Assembly (NCBI GenBank): GCA_003993805.1
Contig: RSEF01000031.1
Coordinates: 58,484,681-58,548,680, forward strand
DNA: 64,000 nt
Source of the DNA: Himantopus leucocephalus
Lineage: Eukaryota; Chordata; Aves; Charadriiformes; Recurvirostridae
Direction: 5' to 3'
Positions 62,102 to 64,000 of the stretch are shown in pieces (the first letter of the stretch is position 1; each line of letters starts with the position of its first letter). The translations under genes and the position numbers were made by a program. The notes beneath the pieces were generated by a model, which did not search any database, was not told where the DNA came from, and saw nothing but the letters and a program-made list of their open reading frames with translations.

Positions 62102-62672
62102 CATAGAATCATAGAATGGTTAGAGTTGGAAGGGACCTTNNNNNNNNNNNNNNNNNNNNNNNNNNNNNNNNNNNNNNNNNNNNNNNNNNNNNNNNNNNNN
62201 NNNNNNNNNNNNNNNNNNNNNNNNNNNNNNNNNNNNNNNTGCTCCAGCCCTCTGATCATCTTCATGGCCCTCCTCTGGACGCACTCCAACAGGTCCACAT
62301 CCTTCTTATGTTGGGCGCCCCAGAGCTGAATGCACTACTCCAGATGGGGTCTCACCAGAGAGGAGTAGAAGGGCAGAATCACCTCCCTCACCCTGCTGGC
62401 CATGCTTCTTTTGATGCAGCCCAGGATGTGGTTGGCTTTCTGGGCTGTGAGCGTACATTGCCGGCTCATGTTGAGCTTCTCATCAATCAACACCCCCAAG
62501 TCCTTCTTGGCAGGGCTGCTCTCAATCCATTCTCTGCCCAGCCCGTATTTGTGCTTGGGATTGCCCAGACCCAGGTGCAGGACCTTGCACTTGGCCTTGT
62601 TGAACTTCATGAGGTTCACACAGGCCCACCTCTCAAGCCTGTCCAGGTCCCGCTGGATGGCATCCTGAAGAT
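62102..62672 (-). mobile_element. CR1 LINE, - strand, with reverse transcriptase remnant and assembly gap
   Basis: The + strand left end 'tcatagaatcatagaatgg' is the CR1 3' terminus. After 100 N, the DNA from 62240 to about 62672 translates on the - strand to the C-terminal part of CR1 ORF2 (reverse transcriptase): [19 protein letters not shown], then [13 protein letters not shown], then [12 protein letters not shown] and SLVRPHLE. The frame is open across the visible part, which suggests a fairly young copy, but it is 5'-truncated. Sequence above about 62672 in the same open frame is not CR1. It sits 16 bases from the solo LTR. Confidence 0.93.
62140..62239. other. Assembly gap (100 N)
   Basis: Exactly 100 N, the conventional filler for a gap of unknown size. 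It falls inside a CR1 repeat, which explains the break. Confidence 0.98.
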
Positions 62673-63736
62673 GTACCACTAATGAAACAGTGCCCAAGAC
62701 CAGGCACACCTTGCATCCTTTCTGTACAACGTTTGACAGGACAAGGAGACCACAAAACTTACTCTCTGGGTGCAGTCTGCAAATGGCCCTTGTAAAATAC
62801 ATACAACAAACCCAACAACCTACTCTACAGATCTCTCCTTTGCCCATAGGAAATAAGCAGAAACAGAATCAAAGACTTTACCACAGTCTGAATGTTTGGC
62901 ATTGATTGCTTCTGCTCCAGCCACAGGGCCTTGTGACCTTGTCAGAGTAGATTAGGCTGGTGTAATGTCATTTTGTTCCTTACAAATCCACCCAGCCTGT
63001 CAGATAAAGAAAGGCTACATAAAAGTAATTCAGTCATTAAGAACTCAAGACTAAAAGGCATCTCAAGTGCCATCACAGTGAATTTTTCAACATGTGTATG
63101 TTATGGTAAGGATGTGACAAGCTGGGAGAACTGCTGAGGTACAAGACTTCATCTCTGGGTCTGGGTATTGAAAGTGAATGCTCTTATCCTGAGACAGGAC
63201 TGTTTCCAATGTAACAGTTCCCAGATGTTTGCTCGGTCTCACTTTGCTGCATCTTGCTGAGCAGAGACCAAAAGCTCTTTTGGCCAGGGCTTACTTTGTT
63301 GTTTTTTTTTTTTTATTTTTAAATTTTCTGTGGTCCTGCCGGGAACTACTGAAAACACAGGTGAGGATCTACATTAGTTCCTTGACCACTGCAAACATAA
63401 ACCTGTTCACTCTTGGGCCTCCACTGCTCACAGTATCATCAATCCTTCAGTGATCATGGGTTCCAAAACTGGGTAAAAGCATAGAAAAAAAAATCACAAA
63501 GCGACAAGAGAACACCTCTCTAGCAGGAAGGCCCTGAGCTGCAAATTGCTGGAGGAAAGGAGAGTGGGAAGGTGCCATATATGCTTGCACCTTTCTTATA
63601 GTCTTCTGTAGGTGTCTGTTGTTAGGCTCTAGGAAGACAGATACTCTCTAATTTGTCTCAGCTAGTAAAACAGTCTGAACCGACCAACCAAAAATTATTG
63701 TCATCAGTGATCTACCAAGCCAAGCTACCCTTAATG
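62673..63736. other. KIAA1958 intron, gene-free
   Basis: No exon or confident repeat is seen in this stretch. It holds a T-run at about 63302-63314. Short open frames on both strands are unsupported. Confidence 0.55.
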
Positions 63737-63870
63737 CCTTTTCCTTGTCATAACAACCTTTGGAGCTGGCAGTGCTGTTACCCCTGTTTTACAGACTAGG
63801 AGCAGAAACTTAAAAAATAAATTGAGTTGGAGATGCATTTCCTGAGGTCCAGCCCCCTCAGCTGCATCAC
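63737..63870 (+). repeat. MIR-like SINE fragment
   Basis: 'tcataacaacctttggagct', then 'ttacccctgttttacagact' and 'aggagcagaaact', follow the order of the MIR core ('acaaccctgtgaggta', then 'ttatccccattttacagatg', 'aggaaactgag'). MIR is an ancient tetrapod-wide SINE and degraded copies are expected in birds. Confidence 0.5.
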
Positions 63871-64000
63871 TGCACAAAGGACCTGGCTGGAGCTCTCATG
63901 TTTCCTATCTGATCCCGCAATGGAGTTTCATTTCCCAGAAAACCAGAATGTGGCAGAAAAAGCCAGTAAAACCCACTCTACTGTGGGATCAGGGGTAAAC

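Noticed and set aside
62335..62847. 170-codon - strand frame that looks like a protein gene
   Set aside because: It is the reverse-transcriptase remnant of a CR1 LINE plus unrelated flanking codons, not a host gene.
1..64000. CRISPR arrays, prophage, operons, tRNA or rRNA genes
   Set aside because: The window is bird nuclear DNA. No direct-repeat/spacer array, cloverleaf or rRNA sequence was recognised, and bacterial gene organisation is absent.

Overview
The window is vertebrate nuclear DNA, almost certainly from a bird. The genes are split by GT-AG introns, spacing is wide, and there is a CpG-island promoter. Interspersed repeats are dominated by CR1 LINE copies with the typical 3' end (repeats of ATTCTATGA), plus a solo endogenous retrovirus LTR of a type common in neoavian genomes. 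The species cannot be named from the sequence.

Two protein-coding genes are supported and they converge. (1) INIP (SOSS complex subunit C) is complete on the + strand from about 2.95 to 15.55 kb. It has a CpG-island promoter, one non-coding exon and four coding exons that give a 104-residue protein. (2) KIAA1958 lies on the - strand. Only its 3' half is present: a terminal exon at 58628-57583 and an alternative pair at 37429-37257 and 36213-35407. The N-terminal coding exon(s) and promoter must lie beyond 64 kb. The tail-to-tail INIP/KIAA1958 order matches the human 9q32 arrangement as I recall it.

The most interesting content is in KIAA1958. The two alternative 3' ends encode two diverged copies of the same DUF3504 / tyrosine-recombinase-like domain, a fold domesticated from Crypton DNA transposons. 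I aligned them by hand: about 250 residues run nearly ungapped between them. Both start in the same splice phase, so one upstream exon can join either copy. One copy has lost the first catalytic arginine and the other stops before the second catalytic box, so both look like dead recombinases kept for another role.

Layout: 1-2.7 kb intergenic; 2.7-3.4 kb CpG island/promoter; 2.95-15.9 kb INIP, with an old CR1 in its last intron; 15.9-33.6 kb intergenic with one CR1; 33.6-37.4 kb KIAA1958 3' end B/C; 37.4-55.8 kb intron with a CR1 end; 55.8-58.6 kb terminal exon A and its probable 3'UTR; 58.6-64 kb further intron holding a solo LTR, a CR1 broken by a 100-N assembly gap, and MIR-like fragments. 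Nearly all other open frames are short chance ORFs. No tRNA, rRNA, CRISPR or prokaryotic feature was seen.
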